A stretch of DNA of 64,000 nt, taken from assembly GCF_036967205.1 (NCBI RefSeq), contig NZ_CP146022.1, forward strand, positions 4,278,001 to 4,342,000. The letters run 5' to 3'. Shown here one piece after another: positions 9,160 through 18,665 of this stretch; positions within the stretch are counted from its first letter, which is position 1, and each line of letters starts with the position of its first letter. This stretch comes from Streptomyces sp. Q6. GTDB lineage: Bacteria > Actinomycetota > Actinomycetes > Streptomycetales > Streptomycetaceae. The notes under the pieces are model-generated. The model searched no databases. It was not told where the DNA came from and saw only the letters and a list, made by a program, of their open reading frames with translations. The position numbers were made by a program, and so were the translations under genes.

Positions 9160-10232
9160 TGAATACCCTCCGGCATGCTCTGCTGGTCAAGTTGAGTGCC
9201 CGCGTGGGCGTGCTGGGCGTCGTAGTGGATCCCTACACCGCGCAGCGCCATCTCCCGTGCTGCTTCGAGGTAGGAAAGCGCACCGCTGGAACCCGGATCG
9301 TAGGTCAACACCGTCTGCCCATAGCTCGGCGCCTCCGAGATGCGGACCGAGCGCGGAATACTCGTCCGCAGAACCTCTTTGCCGAAGTGGCTCCGGACCT
9401 CCTCGGCGACCTGGGAGGCCAGCCGGGTACGCCCGTCGTACATCGTGAGAAGGATCGTCGAGACGTGCAGGTCCGGGTTGAGATGCCCCCGCACCAGATC
9501 CACGTTCCGCAGGAGCTGCCCCAGGCCCTCCAGCGCGTAGTACTCGCACTGGATCGGGATCAGGACCTCCGCGCCCGCGACGAGCGCGTTGACCGTCAGC
9601 AGGCCGAGCGACGGCGGGCAGTCGATGAGGATGTAGTCCAGCGGCTGCTCATACGCCTGGATGGCGCGCTGGAGCCGGCTCTCACGTGCCACCAGAGAAA
9701 CCAGCTCGATCTCCGCCCCGGCGAGATCGATGGTGGCCGGGGCACAGAAGAGACCCTCGACATCCGCGACAGGCTGGACCACGTCGGAGAGCGGCTTGCT
9801 CTCCACCAACACGTCGTAGATGGACGGAACTTCGGCGTGGTGGTCGATACCCAGAGCCGTGGAGGCGTTGCCCTGTGGATCCAGGTCGATCACCAGAACG
9901 CGGGCGCCGTGCAGCGCGAGCGACGCGGCAAGGTTGACCGTGGTCGTGGTCTTGCCGACCCCGCCCTTCTGGTTGGCCACCACCATGACGCGGGTCTGCT
10001 CAGGACGTGGCAGGCCTTCGCCGGCACGTCCGAGAGCTTCTACTGCCAGTTGGGCAGCGCGACCGATGGGGGTGTCGTCCATCGGGGTCGGTGTTTCACG
10101 TGAAACATCCTCCCCCGCCGATTCGGTACGGGGACCGGGGACCGGATCGGTCATCGGTCCCGCGATGTTGGCGTCGGACCGCAAGGATTCACTCTCCTCG
10201 ACTTCAGGCTCGCAATGAACAGAGCCTCCCAT
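9156..10232 (-). CDS. parA: Chromosome partitioning ATPase ParA
   Basis: Walker-type ATPase that moves ParB-parS complexes. The chosen start, ATG 10232 (MGGSVHCEPE), gives 358 residues, the usual Streptomyces length. The frame stays open to a GTG at 10406, but that would add 58 low-complexity residues and run through a parS site. The deviant Walker A is KGGVGKTTTTVNLAASLALHG, the A' motif is DLDPQGNAST, and Walker B is DYILIDCPPSLGLLT. An N-terminal acidic extension precedes the core. A perfect parS (10092-10107) lies in the coding sequence and another upstream (10390-10405). Start choice is moderate, identity high. Confidence 0.93.
   Translation of the reverse strand: MGGSVHCEPEVEESESLRSDANIAGPMTDPVPGPRTESAGEDVSRETPTPMDDTPIGRAAQLAVEALGRAGEGLPRPEQTRVMVVANQKGGVGKTTTTVNLAASLALHGARVLVIDLDPQGNASTALGIDHHAEVPSIYDVLVESKPLSDVVQPVADVEGLFCAPATIDLAGAEIELVSLVARESRLQRAIQAYEQPLDYILIDCPPSLGLLTVNALVAGAEVLIPIQCEYYALEGLGQLLRNVDLVRGHLNPDLHVSTILLTMYDGRTRLASQVAEEVRSHFGKEVLRTSIPRSVRISEAPSYGQTVLTYDPGSSGALSYLEAAREMALRGVGIHYDAQHAHAGTQLDQQSMPEGIQ
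10092..10107. promoter_or_regulatory. parS site 3 (inside parA)
   Basis: Perfect TGTTTCACGTGAAACA within parA, encoding DVSRET on the minus strand. Confidence 0.95.
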
Positions 10233-10389
10233 GCCTTCGGGGTCGAGAACCAGCGAGGCCCGGTCTTCTGTGGATGAATCCCCTGATGTGGACAACTCCG
10301 TGTCCGGATCGAGGGATCCGAGAGGCCTACGGTCGCGGGGAGCGGCCGCTGCGCGGCCGCGACTGATGATGCCATGCAGCAGTGAGCGA

Positions 10390-10405
10390 CGTTTCACGTG
10401 AAACA
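10390..10405. promoter_or_regulatory. parS site 4 (upstream of parA)
   Basis: CGTTTCACGTGAAACA with a perfect 14-base core, in the parA 5' region, where bound ParB could also affect transcription (inference). Confidence 0.93.
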
Positions 10406-10538
10406 CGATGCACCGCAGCCTGGTACACCCCCGTGCGACACCCCGAGATGCGTACGTTTGACAGCTTTTGTGGAGTACCGCTGGTCCTCAGGACGGATCA
10501 GCGGCACTCATCACACAACTCCCTCGACCCGCAGGCGC

Positions 10539-11255
10539 TCAACGCCTGCGGCGGGTACGGCCGGTACGGGCCGCCTTGGCACGCTTGGCGGCGAAACGCA
10601 CACCGCCGGGGCTCTCGCCCACCTCCACCCGCACGACGGTGGACAGCGGATCGACCACGCCCTCACCGACATGCAGCACCGAGCTCTCGACCGCACCCAG
10701 CTTGCTCAGGGCGGCACCCGCGCTCTTGACCTCTTCCTCCGCCGTGTCGCCCTTGAGGGCCAGCATCTCGCCGTACGGCCGCAGCAGCGGAACGCCCCAC
10801 GCGGCCAGCCGGTCCAGCGGGGCCACCGCACGAGCCGTGACGACGTGCACCGGCGGAAGCTTGCCGAGGACCTCCTCCGCACGCCCACGCACCACCGTCA
10901 CGTGGTCGAGACCCAGCAGCTCGACGACCTCCGTGAGAAATGTCGTACGCCGCAGAAGAGGCTCAAGCAGGGTGATCTTGAGGTCCGGGCGGACCAGGGC
11001 CAACGGGATGCCCGGCAGCCCGGCGCCCGAACCGACGTCGCACACGGTGACACCTTCCGGGACCACCTCGGAGAGCACGGCACAGTTCAGGATGTGCCGC
11101 TCCCACAGACGCGGAACCTCACGAGGGCCGATGAGGCCACGCTGCACTCCCGCGTCAGCGAGGAGCTCCGCGTACCGGACGGCGTCCGCATAGCGCTCGC
11201 CGAACACCGTCCGGGCCTGCTCCGGAGCCGGGGGGAGTTCTGCTGCCTCCGTCAC
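10539..11255 (-). CDS. rsmG: 16S rRNA (guanine-N7) methyltransferase RsmG
   Basis: SAM-dependent enzyme methylating G527 of 16S rRNA (old name GidB); loss gives low-level streptomycin resistance in Streptomyces. GTG 11255, eight bases after GGAAGGA, gives the expected 238 residues; an upstream in-frame GTG at 11279 lacks a ribosome site. The SAM-binding motif is VCDVGSGAGLPGIPLAL, preceded by WERHILNCAVLSE, and the fold ends with LALKGDTAEEE and SPGGVRFAAKRAKA. It has the conserved origin position between parA and jag. A hairpin at 11317-11343 separates it from jag. Confidence 0.95.
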   Translation of the reverse strand: MTEAAELPPAPEQARTVFGERYADAVRYAELLADAGVQRGLIGPREVPRLWERHILNCAVLSEVVPEGVTVCDVGSGAGLPGIPLALVRPDLKITLLEPLLRRTTFLTEVVELLGLDHVTVVRGRAEEVLGKLPPVHVVTARAVAPLDRLAAWGVPLLRPYGEMLALKGDTAEEEVKSAGAALSKLGAVESSVLHVGEGVVDPLSTVVRVEVGESPGGVRFAAKRAKAARTGRTRRRR

Positions 11256-11316
11256 GGGGACCGTCCTTCCGTACCGCACTACCGCATGGGTGGCTGACTA
11301 ACAGGCTGACAAAGAT

Positions 11317-11343
11317 CGGCCCCGCCTGCGAACAGACGGGGCC
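11317..11343. terminator. Hairpin between jag and rsmG
   Basis: CGGCCCCG-CCTG, loop CGAA, CAGA-CGGGGCCG. A terminator-like stem 18 bases after the jag stop, read on the minus strand. Confidence 0.65.
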
Positions 11344-11360
11344 GGGAAGCGACGTGCCGC

Positions 11361-11873
11361 TCAGGCAGGAAGCACGACGACGAAGCGCTGCGGCTCCTCG
11401 CCCTCGGACTCGCTGCGCAGGCCGGCGGCCTTGACCGCGTCGTGCACGACCTTGCGCTCGAAGGGCGTCATCGGCTTCATCTTGACCGGCTCACCGGAAC
11501 TCTTCACCTCGGCCGCGGCCTTGGCGCCCTGCTCGGTGAGCTCGGCACGCTTCTGCGCGCGGTACCCGGCGATGTCCAGCATCAGGCGGCTGCGGTCACC
11601 GGTCTCCCGGTGCACGGCCAGACGGGTCAGCTCCTGGAGAGCCTCCAGGACCTCGCCGTCGCGGCCCACCAGCTTCTGAAGATCGCGGCTGCCCGCGTCA
11701 CTGACGATGGACACGGCGGCCCGGTCGGCCTCCACGTCCATGTCGATGTCGCCGTCGAGGTCGGCGATGTCCAGCAGACCCTCGAGGTAGTCCGCAGCGA
11801 TCTCGCCCTCCTGCTCCAGGCGGGTCAGGGTGTCGCCGGCGTCAGGAGCGGCGGAGGTGGTGCCTTCCGTCAC
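11361..11873 (-). CDS. jag: Jag/KhpB-type RNA-binding protein (KH-R3H)
   Basis: RNA-binding protein of 170 residues in the yidC operon. It has a KH-like segment LVGRDGEVLEALQELTRLAV with the GxxG-type loop at about 83-102, and a C-terminal R3H domain beginning MTPFERKVVHDAVKAAG (about 132-150). An acidic N-terminal part (EGEIAADYLEGLLDIADLDGDIDMDVE) corresponds to the shorter actinobacterial Jag N-domain. The start is GTG 11873. Position between yidC and rsmG is conserved across Actinobacteria. Its RNA targets are unknown. Confidence 0.9.
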   Translation of the reverse strand: MTEGTTSAAPDAGDTLTRLEQEGEIAADYLEGLLDIADLDGDIDMDVEADRAAVSIVSDAGSRDLQKLVGRDGEVLEALQELTRLAVHRETGDRSRLMLDIAGYRAQKRAELTEQGAKAAAEVKSSGEPVKMKPMTPFERKVVHDAVKAAGLRSESEGEEPQRFVVVLPA

Positions 11874-11914
11874 GGGATGGACTCCTTCTTACGTCAAAGA
11901 CTTACGTCGAGGTG

Positions 11915-13222
11915 TTACTTCTTGGACGGGGACTTCGGCCGCTGCGGGCCGCCCTTGCGCTGCCCGGACTTGGCCTTGCTGCGCTGCTGCGAGCCACCGG
12001 CGGGCTTGGCGCCCCCGGACTGCTTGTCCTGCGGCTTGGCGTCCTGCGGCTCATCCTTCTTCACCAGCGACGGCTTGTCCGAAGAAGGCTCGGAGTCGTC
12101 CTTCGCCGAACCCTGCGCGGTGGCCCCGGACTGACGCTGCGACTTGGACTGACGCTTGGGCTGCTGGCGCTTCGGAGCGCCGGTACCGGTCGTCGTCGGC
12201 ACGCCGTCCTCGTCCAGGACCGCGGTCGCCGCCGTGCTCTTCACCACAGCACCGTCGGCCTGAGCGGCGAGCCCGGCCTTGGTGAGGCCGTTGATGAACT
12301 TGCGCTCGAACTCGTTGCGGTCACGGCCCTTGGCCACGATCGCCTTCACGACGTTGCGGTCGCGGCGCAGACGGATCTTCTCGGCGTGCGTCGTGTGCTT
12401 GAGCAGACGCTCCAGGTACGCGGCCTGCGCCTTGGAACCCGGCGTCGGGTTGTTGCGGATCACGTACATCTGCTGGCCCATGGTCCACACGTTGGTGGTC
12501 AGCCAGTAGACGAGGACACCGACCGGGAAGTTGATACCGAAGACGGCGAACATGACGGGGAAGACGTACATCAGCATCTTCTGCTGCTGCATGAACGGGG
12601 TCTTCACCGTGGTGTCGACGTTCTTCGTCATCAGCTGGCGCTGCGTGAAGAACTGCGACGCCGACATCAGGACGATCATGATCGCCGTGACGACGCGGAC
12701 GTCGGTCAGCGTCGCGCCGAGCGAAGCGACCTTGTCGGCGCTGTCCGTGAACTTCGCGGCCAGCGGGGCGCCGAAGATGTGCGCCTTACGCGCGCTCTCC
12801 AGCAGATCGTCATCGATGACGCCGATCGTCTGGCCCGTCGCGATGCCGTTGAGCACGTGGTACAGCGCGAAGAAGAACGGCGACTGCGCCAGGATGGGAA
12901 GGCACGAGGAGAGCGGGTTGGTACCCGTCTCCTTGTACAGCTTCATCATCTCTTCGGACTGGCGCTGCTTGTCGTTCTTGTAGCGCTCCTGGATCTTCTT
13001 CATCTCGGGCTGCAGCGTCTGCATCGCCCGAGTCGACTTGATCTGCTTCACGAAGAGCGGGATCAGGCAGATCCGGATCAGGATCACCAGGGACACGATG
13101 GACAGACCCCAGGCCCAGCCCGTGTCGGGACCGAAGATCTTCCCGTACATCGAGTGGAACTGGACGATGACCCAAGAAACTGGCGTCGTGATGAAACTAA
13201 AAAAACCGGCAATCGTGTCCAC
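11915..13222 (-). CDS. yidC: Membrane protein insertase YidC
   Basis: Oxa1/YidC/Alb3 insertase that integrates membrane proteins with or without SecYEG; 435 residues. The amino-terminal membrane helices ([37 protein letters not shown]) are followed by the cytoplasmic hairpin ([29 protein letters not shown]) and helices [20 protein letters not shown]. The C-terminal 130 residues are a Lys/Gln-rich basic tail that probably contacts ribosomes. Start GTG 13222 follows AAGGAGC and lies 3 bases from the yidD stop. Part of the rpmH-rnpA-yidD-yidC-jag operon. Confidence 0.96.
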   Translation of the reverse strand: MDTIAGFFSFITTPVSWVIVQFHSMYGKIFGPDTGWAWGLSIVSLVILIRICLIPLFVKQIKSTRAMQTLQPEMKKIQERYKNDKQRQSEEMMKLYKETGTNPLSSCLPILAQSPFFFALYHVLNGIATGQTIGVIDDDLLESARKAHIFGAPLAAKFTDSADKVASLGATLTDVRVVTAIMIVLMSASQFFTQRQLMTKNVDTTVKTPFMQQQKMLMYVFPVMFAVFGINFPVGVLVYWLTTNVWTMGQQMYVIRNNPTPGSKAQAAYLERLLKHTTHAEKIRLRRDRNVVKAIVAKGRDRNEFERKFINGLTKAGLAAQADGAVVKSTAATAVLDEDGVPTTTGTGAPKRQQPKRQSKSQRQSGATAQGSAKDDSEPSSDKPSLVKKDEPQDAKPQDKQSGGAKPAGGSQQRSKAKSGQRKGGPQRPKSPSKK

Positions 13223-13225
13223 TAA

Positions 13226-13576
13226 TCAAGCTCCTTGAGCATGGGACGGGGTCTCGGCGGCCAGGCTCTCCGGGGAGCCCTGGGCAGGCGCGCCGGCGGC
13301 GGAAGGCCCGCCCTTGCGTTCGCGCCAGGCGTTGCGCAGCATTTCGTGCCACCGCGGACGCTTACGCGGCGGAACATGATCGACACCGCCGAGCGACCAC
13401 GGATTGCACCGCAGGATGCGCCAAGCGGTCAGGGCCGTGCCCTTGATCGCACCATGCCGGTCGATGGCCGTGAAGCCGTAATGGGAGCACGACGGGTAGT
13501 ACTTGCACACCGGACCGAGCAGCGGACTGATGGTCCACTGGTAGATCTTGATCAGAGCAAGCAGCGGGTACTTCAT
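13226..13576 (-). CDS. yidD: Membrane protein insertion factor YidD
   Basis: Small (116 residues) amphipathic membrane-associated protein that assists YidC. It contains the family core [35 protein letters not shown] with conserved cysteines, then [19 protein letters not shown]. The C-terminal 40 residues are a variable low-complexity tail. Start ATG 13576 overlaps the rnpA stop (ATGA), indicating coupled translation. Confidence 0.95.
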   Translation of the reverse strand: MKYPLLALIKIYQWTISPLLGPVCKYYPSCSHYGFTAIDRHGAIKGTALTAWRILRCNPWSLGGVDHVPPRKRPRWHEMLRNAWRERKGGPSAAGAPAQGSPESLAAETPSHAQGA

Positions 13577-13944
13577 CGCGCGCCCCCTCCCAGCAGCCGC
13601 TCCAGGGCGGCATCCAGGTCTCGGGCCAGCTGTGCGTGGGTGGCGTCGCCCGCGGGGGGCAACGCGCGTACGACTACCAGGCTACCTGGGGGCAACAAGG
13701 CCACTCGGTCGCGCATGAGGTGTCGAAGTCTGCGCTTCACCGCGTTCCGTACGACGGCTCCACCTACGGCCTTGCTCACGACGAAACCCGCACGCGGTGG
13801 GGAAACGCTCTCCCCAGGCGCGTGCGGGTCCGTTGAACCGCTGCGTAGATGGACGACGAGGAGCGGGCGTCCGGCCCTACGTCCTCGGCGTACCGCGGTC
13901 GCGAAGTCTTCGCGCCGCCTCAGCCGATACTCGGTAGGCAGCAC
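13573..13944 (-). CDS. rnpA: Ribonuclease P protein component
   Basis: Basic protein subunit of RNase P that matures tRNA 5' ends; 123 residues. The family signature is [24 protein letters not shown] at about residues 58-81, preceded by [18 protein letters not shown]. The start is GTG 13944, 20 bases after the rpmH stop. It sits between rpmH and yidD as in nearly all bacteria. Confidence 0.96.
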   Translation of the reverse strand: MLPTEYRLRRREDFATAVRRGRRAGRPLLVVHLRSGSTDPHAPGESVSPPRAGFVVSKAVGGAVVRNAVKRRLRHLMRDRVALLPPGSLVVVRALPPAGDATHAQLARDLDAALERLLGGGAR

Positions 13945-13964
13945 GTCATGACCTGATTACTAGA

Positions 13965-14102
13965 TCAGGCGGACAGGCTGGAGCGACCCTTGCCACGACG
14001 GTTGGCGAGAATCGCACGACCGGCACGGGTCCGCATGCGAAGGCGGAAACCGTGGGTCTTGGCGCGACGACGGTTGTTCGGCTGGAAGGTGCGCTTGCTC
14101 AC
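13965..14102 (-). CDS. rpmH: 50S ribosomal protein L34
   Basis: Highly basic 45-residue ribosomal protein beginning [15 protein letters not shown] and containing [13 protein letters not shown], the L34 signature. Start GTG 14102 follows CTGGAG by 7 bases; the stop is at 13965. First gene of the minus-strand rpmH-rnpA-yidD-yidC-jag operon, divergent from dnaA. Confidence 0.97.
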
Positions 14103-14487
14103 TCGGGGGCTCCAGAAGAAATCGGGTGGTGGCGGGACATCGCCTGGCTGTCACCGTGCGCCCACGAGAAGCTCGCAATACGCCCGAGTGCACCGCTACA
14201 CGAACCGCAAAGATCTTGCGACCCGTGACCTTGCCCATCGGAGGCAGGCGGCAGCAGCCATCGACAACTCGACCTGGTCACGGTACGCGCGGCTACGCCA
14301 TCCGGTCAAACCGGCGTCACACGGGAGACACTGTCCACAGGCTGGGGACAACAACTTGAACCGCAGCGGTCGCGCTGACTACCGTGGCTGAACTCCGATT
14401 CGTTCCCTTCTCACCACCCCACCCGATTTTCTTCCCGATCCGTCCCGAGAACCACACGTTCGTGGGACCAGCGAGAGAGCGTGCCCT
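14103..14487. promoter_or_regulatory. rpmH-dnaA divergent regulatory region
   Basis: 385 bases between divergent genes, so it must hold both promoters. I see no confident -35/-10 pair. CTGTCCACA at 14331-14339 is a DnaA-box match (one base from TTGTCCACA) 149 bases before the dnaA start, consistent with dnaA autoregulation. No gene seen. Confidence 0.65.
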
Positions 14488-16476
14488 GTGGCTGACGTAC
14501 CTGCCGATCTTGCCGCAGTGTGGCCACGAGTTCTGGAACAACTCCTCGGGGAAGGCCGCGGGCAGGGCGTCGAGACGAAGGACGAACACTGGATCCGGCG
14601 CTGCCAGCCCCTGGCCCTCGTCGCCGACACCGCCCTCCTGGCGGTCCCCAACGAATTCGCGAAGGGCGTACTCGAAGGCCGACTCGCCCCCGTCGTCAGC
14701 GAGACCCTCAGCCGCGAGTGCGGCCGCCCCATCCGGATCGCGATCACCGTCGACGACTCCGTGGGGGAGCAGCCCGCCCCGCCGGTCCAGCAGCACCGCT
14801 ACGAGGACACCGAGCAGCCCTCGGCCCCCGCGGGCCAGGGCCATGACACGTACGAGAGCCGCGACACGTACGACGGCTACGACGGGTACGACCGCCGCGG
14901 CAAGGACGAGCACAGCCAGGGCCAGGGACAGGGCCCGCGCGGCGAGCAGCCCCAGACGCCCCGCGCCGACCCGCTCCCCACGGCCCGCCCCGCCTACCCG
15001 GACTACCAGCGCCCCGAGCCGGGCGCCTGGCCGCGACCGCAGCAGGACGAGTACAGCTGGCAGCAACCCCGGCTCGGCTTCCCGGAGCGCGACCCGTACG
15101 CGTCGCCCCCGCAGCAGCACGACTACCGGCAGCAGGAACGGTCTCCCTACGAGCAGCAGGGGTACGAGCCCGAGCGCGGCCGCTACGACCAGCAGCAGGA
15201 GCGCTCCCCCTACGAGCAGCAGAAACCGGAACGGCCCTCCTATGAAGACCGCGGCGGCTACGAGGAGCGCGGCGGCTACGACCAGCAGCACGACCGCCAG
15301 CCTCGACGCGACCGCGGAGAGCCCCCGCGCGGTGGTGGGCGCCACAGCGCTCCGGACGGCGGCCCCGGCGGACGCGGCGTGCCCAGCGGCGCCCCCGGTC
15401 CGCTCGCCGCACAGCCGGCGCCGGCGACGGGTCCGGGCGAACCGACCGCCCGACTGAACCCCAAGTACCTCTTCGACACGTTCGTCATCGGCGCGTCCAA
15501 CCGCTTCGCCCACGCGGCCGCGGTCGCCGTCGCCGAAGCACCCGCCAAGGCCTACAACCCCCTCTTCATCTATGGGGAGTCGGGCCTCGGCAAGACCCAC
15601 CTGCTGCACGCCATCGGGCACTACGCCCGCAGCCTCTACCCCGGCACGCGCGTGCGCTACGTGAGCTCCGAGGAGTTCACCAACGAGTTCATCAACTCCA
15701 TCCGCGACGGCAAGGGCGACTCCTTCAGGAAGCGCTACCGCGAGATGGACATCCTTCTTGTCGACGACATCCAGTTCCTCGCGGACAAGGAGTCGACGCA
15801 GGAGGAGTTCTTCCACACCTTCAACACGCTCCACAACGCGAACAAGCAGATCGTGCTCTCCAGCGACCGGCCGCCCAAGCAGCTGGTGACCCTGGAGGAC
15901 CGGCTGCGCAACCGCTTCGAGTGGGGCCTCATCACGGACGTCCAGCCGCCCGAGCTGGAGACCCGTATCGCGATCCTTCGCAAGAAGGCCGTGCAGGAGC
16001 AGCTCAACGCCCCGCCGGAGGTGCTCGAGTTCATCGCGTCCCGCATCTCGCGCAACATCCGCGAGTTGGAGGGCGCGCTGATCCGCGTCACGGCGTTCGC
16101 GTCGCTCAACCGGCAGCCGGTGGACCTCGGCCTGACGGAGATCGTCCTCAAGGACCTGATCCCGGGCGGCGAGGACGCGGCCCCGGAGATCACGGCGACG
16201 GCCATCATGGCGGCGACCGCGGACTACTTCGGACTCACCGTCGAGGACCTCTGCGGATCCTCGCGCAGCCGCGTCCTGGTGACGGCCCGCCAGATCGCGA
16301 TGTACCTCTGCCGCGAGCTCACCGACCTGTCCCTGCCGAAGATCGGCGCGCAGTTCGGCGGCCGCGACCACACGACCGTGATGCACGCGGACCGCAAGAT
16401 CCGCGCGCTGATGGCCGAGCGGCGCTCCATCTACAACCAGGTCACGGAGCTCACCAACCGCATCAAGAACGGCTGA
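14488..16476 (+). CDS. dnaA: Chromosomal replication initiator DnaA
   Basis: AAA+ initiator, 662 residues, the long Streptomyces form. Domain I spans about 1-90 ([12 protein letters not shown]...). Domain II, about 95-310, is a very long Asp/Gln/Tyr/Arg-rich low-complexity linker characteristic of the genus. Domain III holds Walker [16 protein letters not shown] near residue 363 and Walker [12 protein letters not shown] near 421. Domain IV has the DnaA-box-binding helix-turn-helix ending in [11 protein letters not shown] near 627. The start is GTG 14488 behind GAGAGAG. A strong hairpin terminator follows at 16499. Confidence 0.98.
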   Translation: MADVPADLAAVWPRVLEQLLGEGRGQGVETKDEHWIRRCQPLALVADTALLAVPNEFAKGVLEGRLAPVVSETLSRECGRPIRIAITVDDSVGEQPAPPVQQHRYEDTEQPSAPAGQGHDTYESRDTYDGYDGYDRRGKDEHSQGQGQGPRGEQPQTPRADPLPTARPAYPDYQRPEPGAWPRPQQDEYSWQQPRLGFPERDPYASPPQQHDYRQQERSPYEQQGYEPERGRYDQQQERSPYEQQKPERPSYEDRGGYEERGGYDQQHDRQPRRDRGEPPRGGGRHSAPDGGPGGRGVPSGAPGPLAAQPAPATGPGEPTARLNPKYLFDTFVIGASNRFAHAAAVAVAEAPAKAYNPLFIYGESGLGKTHLLHAIGHYARSLYPGTRVRYVSSEEFTNEFINSIRDGKGDSFRKRYREMDILLVDDIQFLADKESTQEEFFHTFNTLHNANKQIVLSSDRPPKQLVTLEDRLRNRFEWGLITDVQPPELETRIAILRKKAVQEQLNAPPEVLEFIASRISRNIRELEGALIRVTAFASLNRQPVDLGLTEIVLKDLIPGGEDAAPEITATAIMAATADYFGLTVEDLCGSSRSRVLVTARQIAMYLCRELTDLSLPKIGAQFGGRDHTTVMHADRKIRALMAERRSIYNQVTELTNRIKNG

Positions 16477-16498
16477 CACACGGCCGGTAACGGCTCTC

Positions 16499-16533
16499 AA
16501 GGGCGCCCCGGGAACGTCTCCCGGGGCGCCTTT
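16499..16533. terminator. dnaA terminator
   Basis: AAGGGCGCCCCGGGA, loop of about 5 bases, TCCCGGGGCGCCTTT: a stem of about 14 bp plus flanking A/T pairs, 22 bases after the dnaA stop. Confidence 0.88.
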
Positions 16534-17379
16534 CCGCGTCCGCTCCACGTCCGTTCTTCGTCCGCCTGCGCGGTCGGCGCCGCGGTGCTGTTCGATTTCC
16601 CGGCGCGTTACGGGTGTTCTCCACAGATGTGCCGGATTTCTTCGATCCACACCCTGGGGACCGGAAAGTTGTCCAGACTGCGTCCACAGCAAGGAGTGGT
16701 GACAGAGCATCAGGCCAGGTCAGGCACCTGTGGATCCGTGGACAAAAGATATCCACAGGCTGTGGAGAGAAATCCTGTCCACAGGGTGTGCATGTCGTTG
16801 TCCACCGTCGACCCACAGGATGACAGCCGTTGTGCACAGTGATCGGGAGCTTCTCCACACGGCTGTCCACTGTTCGGCAACGCGACGCGCCTCGTCACCG
16901 TGGCGAGTGAAAGGCGTCACACCAAGGGGGTCGGTTGGGCTGTGGGGAACGCGGGTAAAGCTGGGGACGACGTTGGGGAGAAGTACCCCGAGGCTGTGCA
17001 TCGTGTGTGCAGAACTTTTCGCCGTCCACAGACGGGGGCGGTTATCCACCGCCTCGGCCCACAGGGTCAGTGGACAAAAAACCGGGCCTGACCTGCGAAA
17101 AGGTGGTTATCCACGGTTTCCACAGCCCCTACTACTACTCCCAACTAGAGAGAGCTGGGAATCCGCTTCGAAGACGGGGCTGTGCACAACTCGCTCTCGG
17201 CACCTCGACCGCGGCTCGGCACGACTTGACCGAGGCGGGCAACGACTGTCAGTGCGGTGCGTCAGACTGTTCCCCGGTGTCCTCCCCAGCTGTGGACCGA
17301 GCGACACCGACGTCTGACGACGAAGACCGAGACCAATGCAGGGCGAGAGCAGCCAGCAACACGCAGGAGGCGGCTTACG
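16534..17379. other. oriC: Chromosomal replication origin oriC
   Basis: Gene-free dnaA-dnaN interval packed with DnaA-box-like 9-mers in both orientations. Forward-type matches start at 16617, 16669, 16680, 16749, 16775, 16798, 16830, 16851, 16863, 17032, 17042, 17107 and 17116. Reverse-type matches start at 16729, 16737, 16761, 16941, 17069, 17181 and 17291. Most match TTGTCCACA or TTATCCACA at 7-8 of 9 positions, usual for high-GC origins. The S. coelicolor oriC is known to carry about 19 boxes in the same place. A DnaA-trio element lies at 17107-17150. The dnaN promoter must also be here. Confidence 0.95.
17107..17150 (+). other. DnaA-trio unwinding element of oriC
   Basis: Two abutting DnaA boxes, TTATCCACG (17107-17115) and GTTTCCACA (17116-17124), then a short GC tract GCCCC (17125-17129), then TACTACTACTCC with further trio-like bases to 17150. 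This order (box, GC-rich tract, 3'-GAT repeats on the lower strand) is the basal unwinding system described for Bacillus subtilis. The sequence is seen directly; its function here is inferred. Confidence 0.7.
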
Positions 17380-18510
17380 GTGAAGATCCGGGTGGAACGC
17401 GACGTACTCGCGGAGGCAGTGGCCTGGGCGGCGCGCAGCCTCCCGGCACGACCGCCAGCGCCCGTCCTCGCGGGCCTTCTCCTGAAGGCCGAGGAGGGCG
17501 CACTCAGCTTGTCGAGCTTCGACTACGAAGTCTCGGCACGCGTCTCGGTGGACGCGGAGATCGACGAAGAAGGCACGGTGCTCGTCTCCGGCCGCCTTCT
17601 CGCCGACATCTGCCGCGCCCTCCCCAACCGTCCCGTGGAGATCTCCACAGACGGTGTACGAGCGACCGTGGTGTGCGGCTCCTCGCGCTTCACGCTCCAC
17701 ACCCTCCCTGTGGAGGAGTACCCGGCGCTGCCGCAGATGCCGACCGCGACGGGCACCGTCCCGGGCGAGGTCTTCGCCTCCGCCGCGCAGCAGGTGGCCA
17801 TCGCCGCGGGACGCGACGACACGCTGCCCGTGCTGACCGGTGTGCGCATCGAGATCGAGGGCGACACGGTGACGCTGGCGTCCACCGACCGCTACCGGTT
17901 CGCCGTGCGCGAGTTCCTGTGGAAGCCGGAGGACCCCGAGGCGTCCGCGGTCGCCCTGGTGCCCGCCAAGACGCTCCTGGACACCGCCAAGGCGCTCACG
18001 AGCGGTGACACGGTCACCCTGGCGCTGTCGGGTTCGGGTGCCGGCGAGGGCCTCATCGGTTTCGAGGGTGCCGGTCGTCGCACGACCACCCGCCTCCTCG
18101 AGGGCGACCTGCCGAAGTACCGCACGCTGTTCCCGACGGAGTTCAACTCCGTGGCCGTCATCGAGACCGCCCCCTTCGTGGAGGCCGTCAAGCGTGTGGC
18201 CCTGGTCGCCGAGCGGAACACCCCGGTGCGGCTCAGCTTCGAGCAGGGTGTGCTCATCCTGGAGGCCGGCTCCAGCGACGACGCACAGGCTGTGGAGAGG
18301 GTCGACGCGAACCTGGAGGGCGACGACATCTCGATCGCCTTCAACCCGACCTTCCTGCTGGACGGCCTGTCCGCGATCGACTCCCCGGTCGCCCAGCTGT
18401 CGTTCACGACGTCCACCAAGCCCGCGCTGCTCTCCGGCAAGCCGGCCGTGGACGCCGAGGCGGACGACGCGTACAAGTACCTGATCATGCCGGTGCGGCT
18501 GTCGGGCTGA
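17380..18510 (+). CDS. dnaN: DNA polymerase III beta sliding clamp
   Basis: Ring-shaped clamp tethering Pol III to DNA; 376 residues in three repeated domains of about 120. Typical segments are VLAGLLLKAEEGALSLSSFDYEVSA, FTLHTLPVEEYPALP, LPVLTGVRIEIEGDTVTLASTDRYRFAVRE and the C-terminal YLIMPVRLSG. The frame is open from 17257, but GTG 17380, nine bases after AGGAGG, gives the canonical N-terminus VKIRVERDVLAEAVAW. It lies directly downstream of oriC. Confidence 0.98.
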   Translation: MKIRVERDVLAEAVAWAARSLPARPPAPVLAGLLLKAEEGALSLSSFDYEVSARVSVDAEIDEEGTVLVSGRLLADICRALPNRPVEISTDGVRATVVCGSSRFTLHTLPVEEYPALPQMPTATGTVPGEVFASAAQQVAIAAGRDDTLPVLTGVRIEIEGDTVTLASTDRYRFAVREFLWKPEDPEASAVALVPAKTLLDTAKALTSGDTVTLALSGSGAGEGLIGFEGAGRRTTTRLLEGDLPKYRTLFPTEFNSVAVIETAPFVEAVKRVALVAERNTPVRLSFEQGVLILEAGSSDDAQAVERVDANLEGDDISIAFNPTFLLDGLSAIDSPVAQLSFTTSTKPALLSGKPAVDAEADDAYKYLIMPVRLSG

Positions 18511-18528
18511 GGCTCCTGACGGGCAGGT

Positions 18529-18549
18529 CGCTCGGGGTTCCCCTGAGCG
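18529..18549. terminator. Possible dnaN terminator
   Basis: CGCTC-GGGG, loop TT, CCCC-T-GAGCG. A short stem with one bulge, no T-tract. Confidence 0.45.
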
Positions 18550-18665
18550 GCTATGCCCACAGGTGTGCATGAGCGTCCGGGTTTAGGCTCAGACGCAGGT
18601 ACGAACGCACGGCTCCGTACCGTCACGCACCACCTCTCGCCCCGTCGCAACGTAAGGAACCACTG

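Noticed and set aside
14317-16710. Very long minus-strand ORF across dnaA
   Set aside because: Mirror of the strong GC3 bias of dnaA; Val/Leu/Arg-rich product with no domain.
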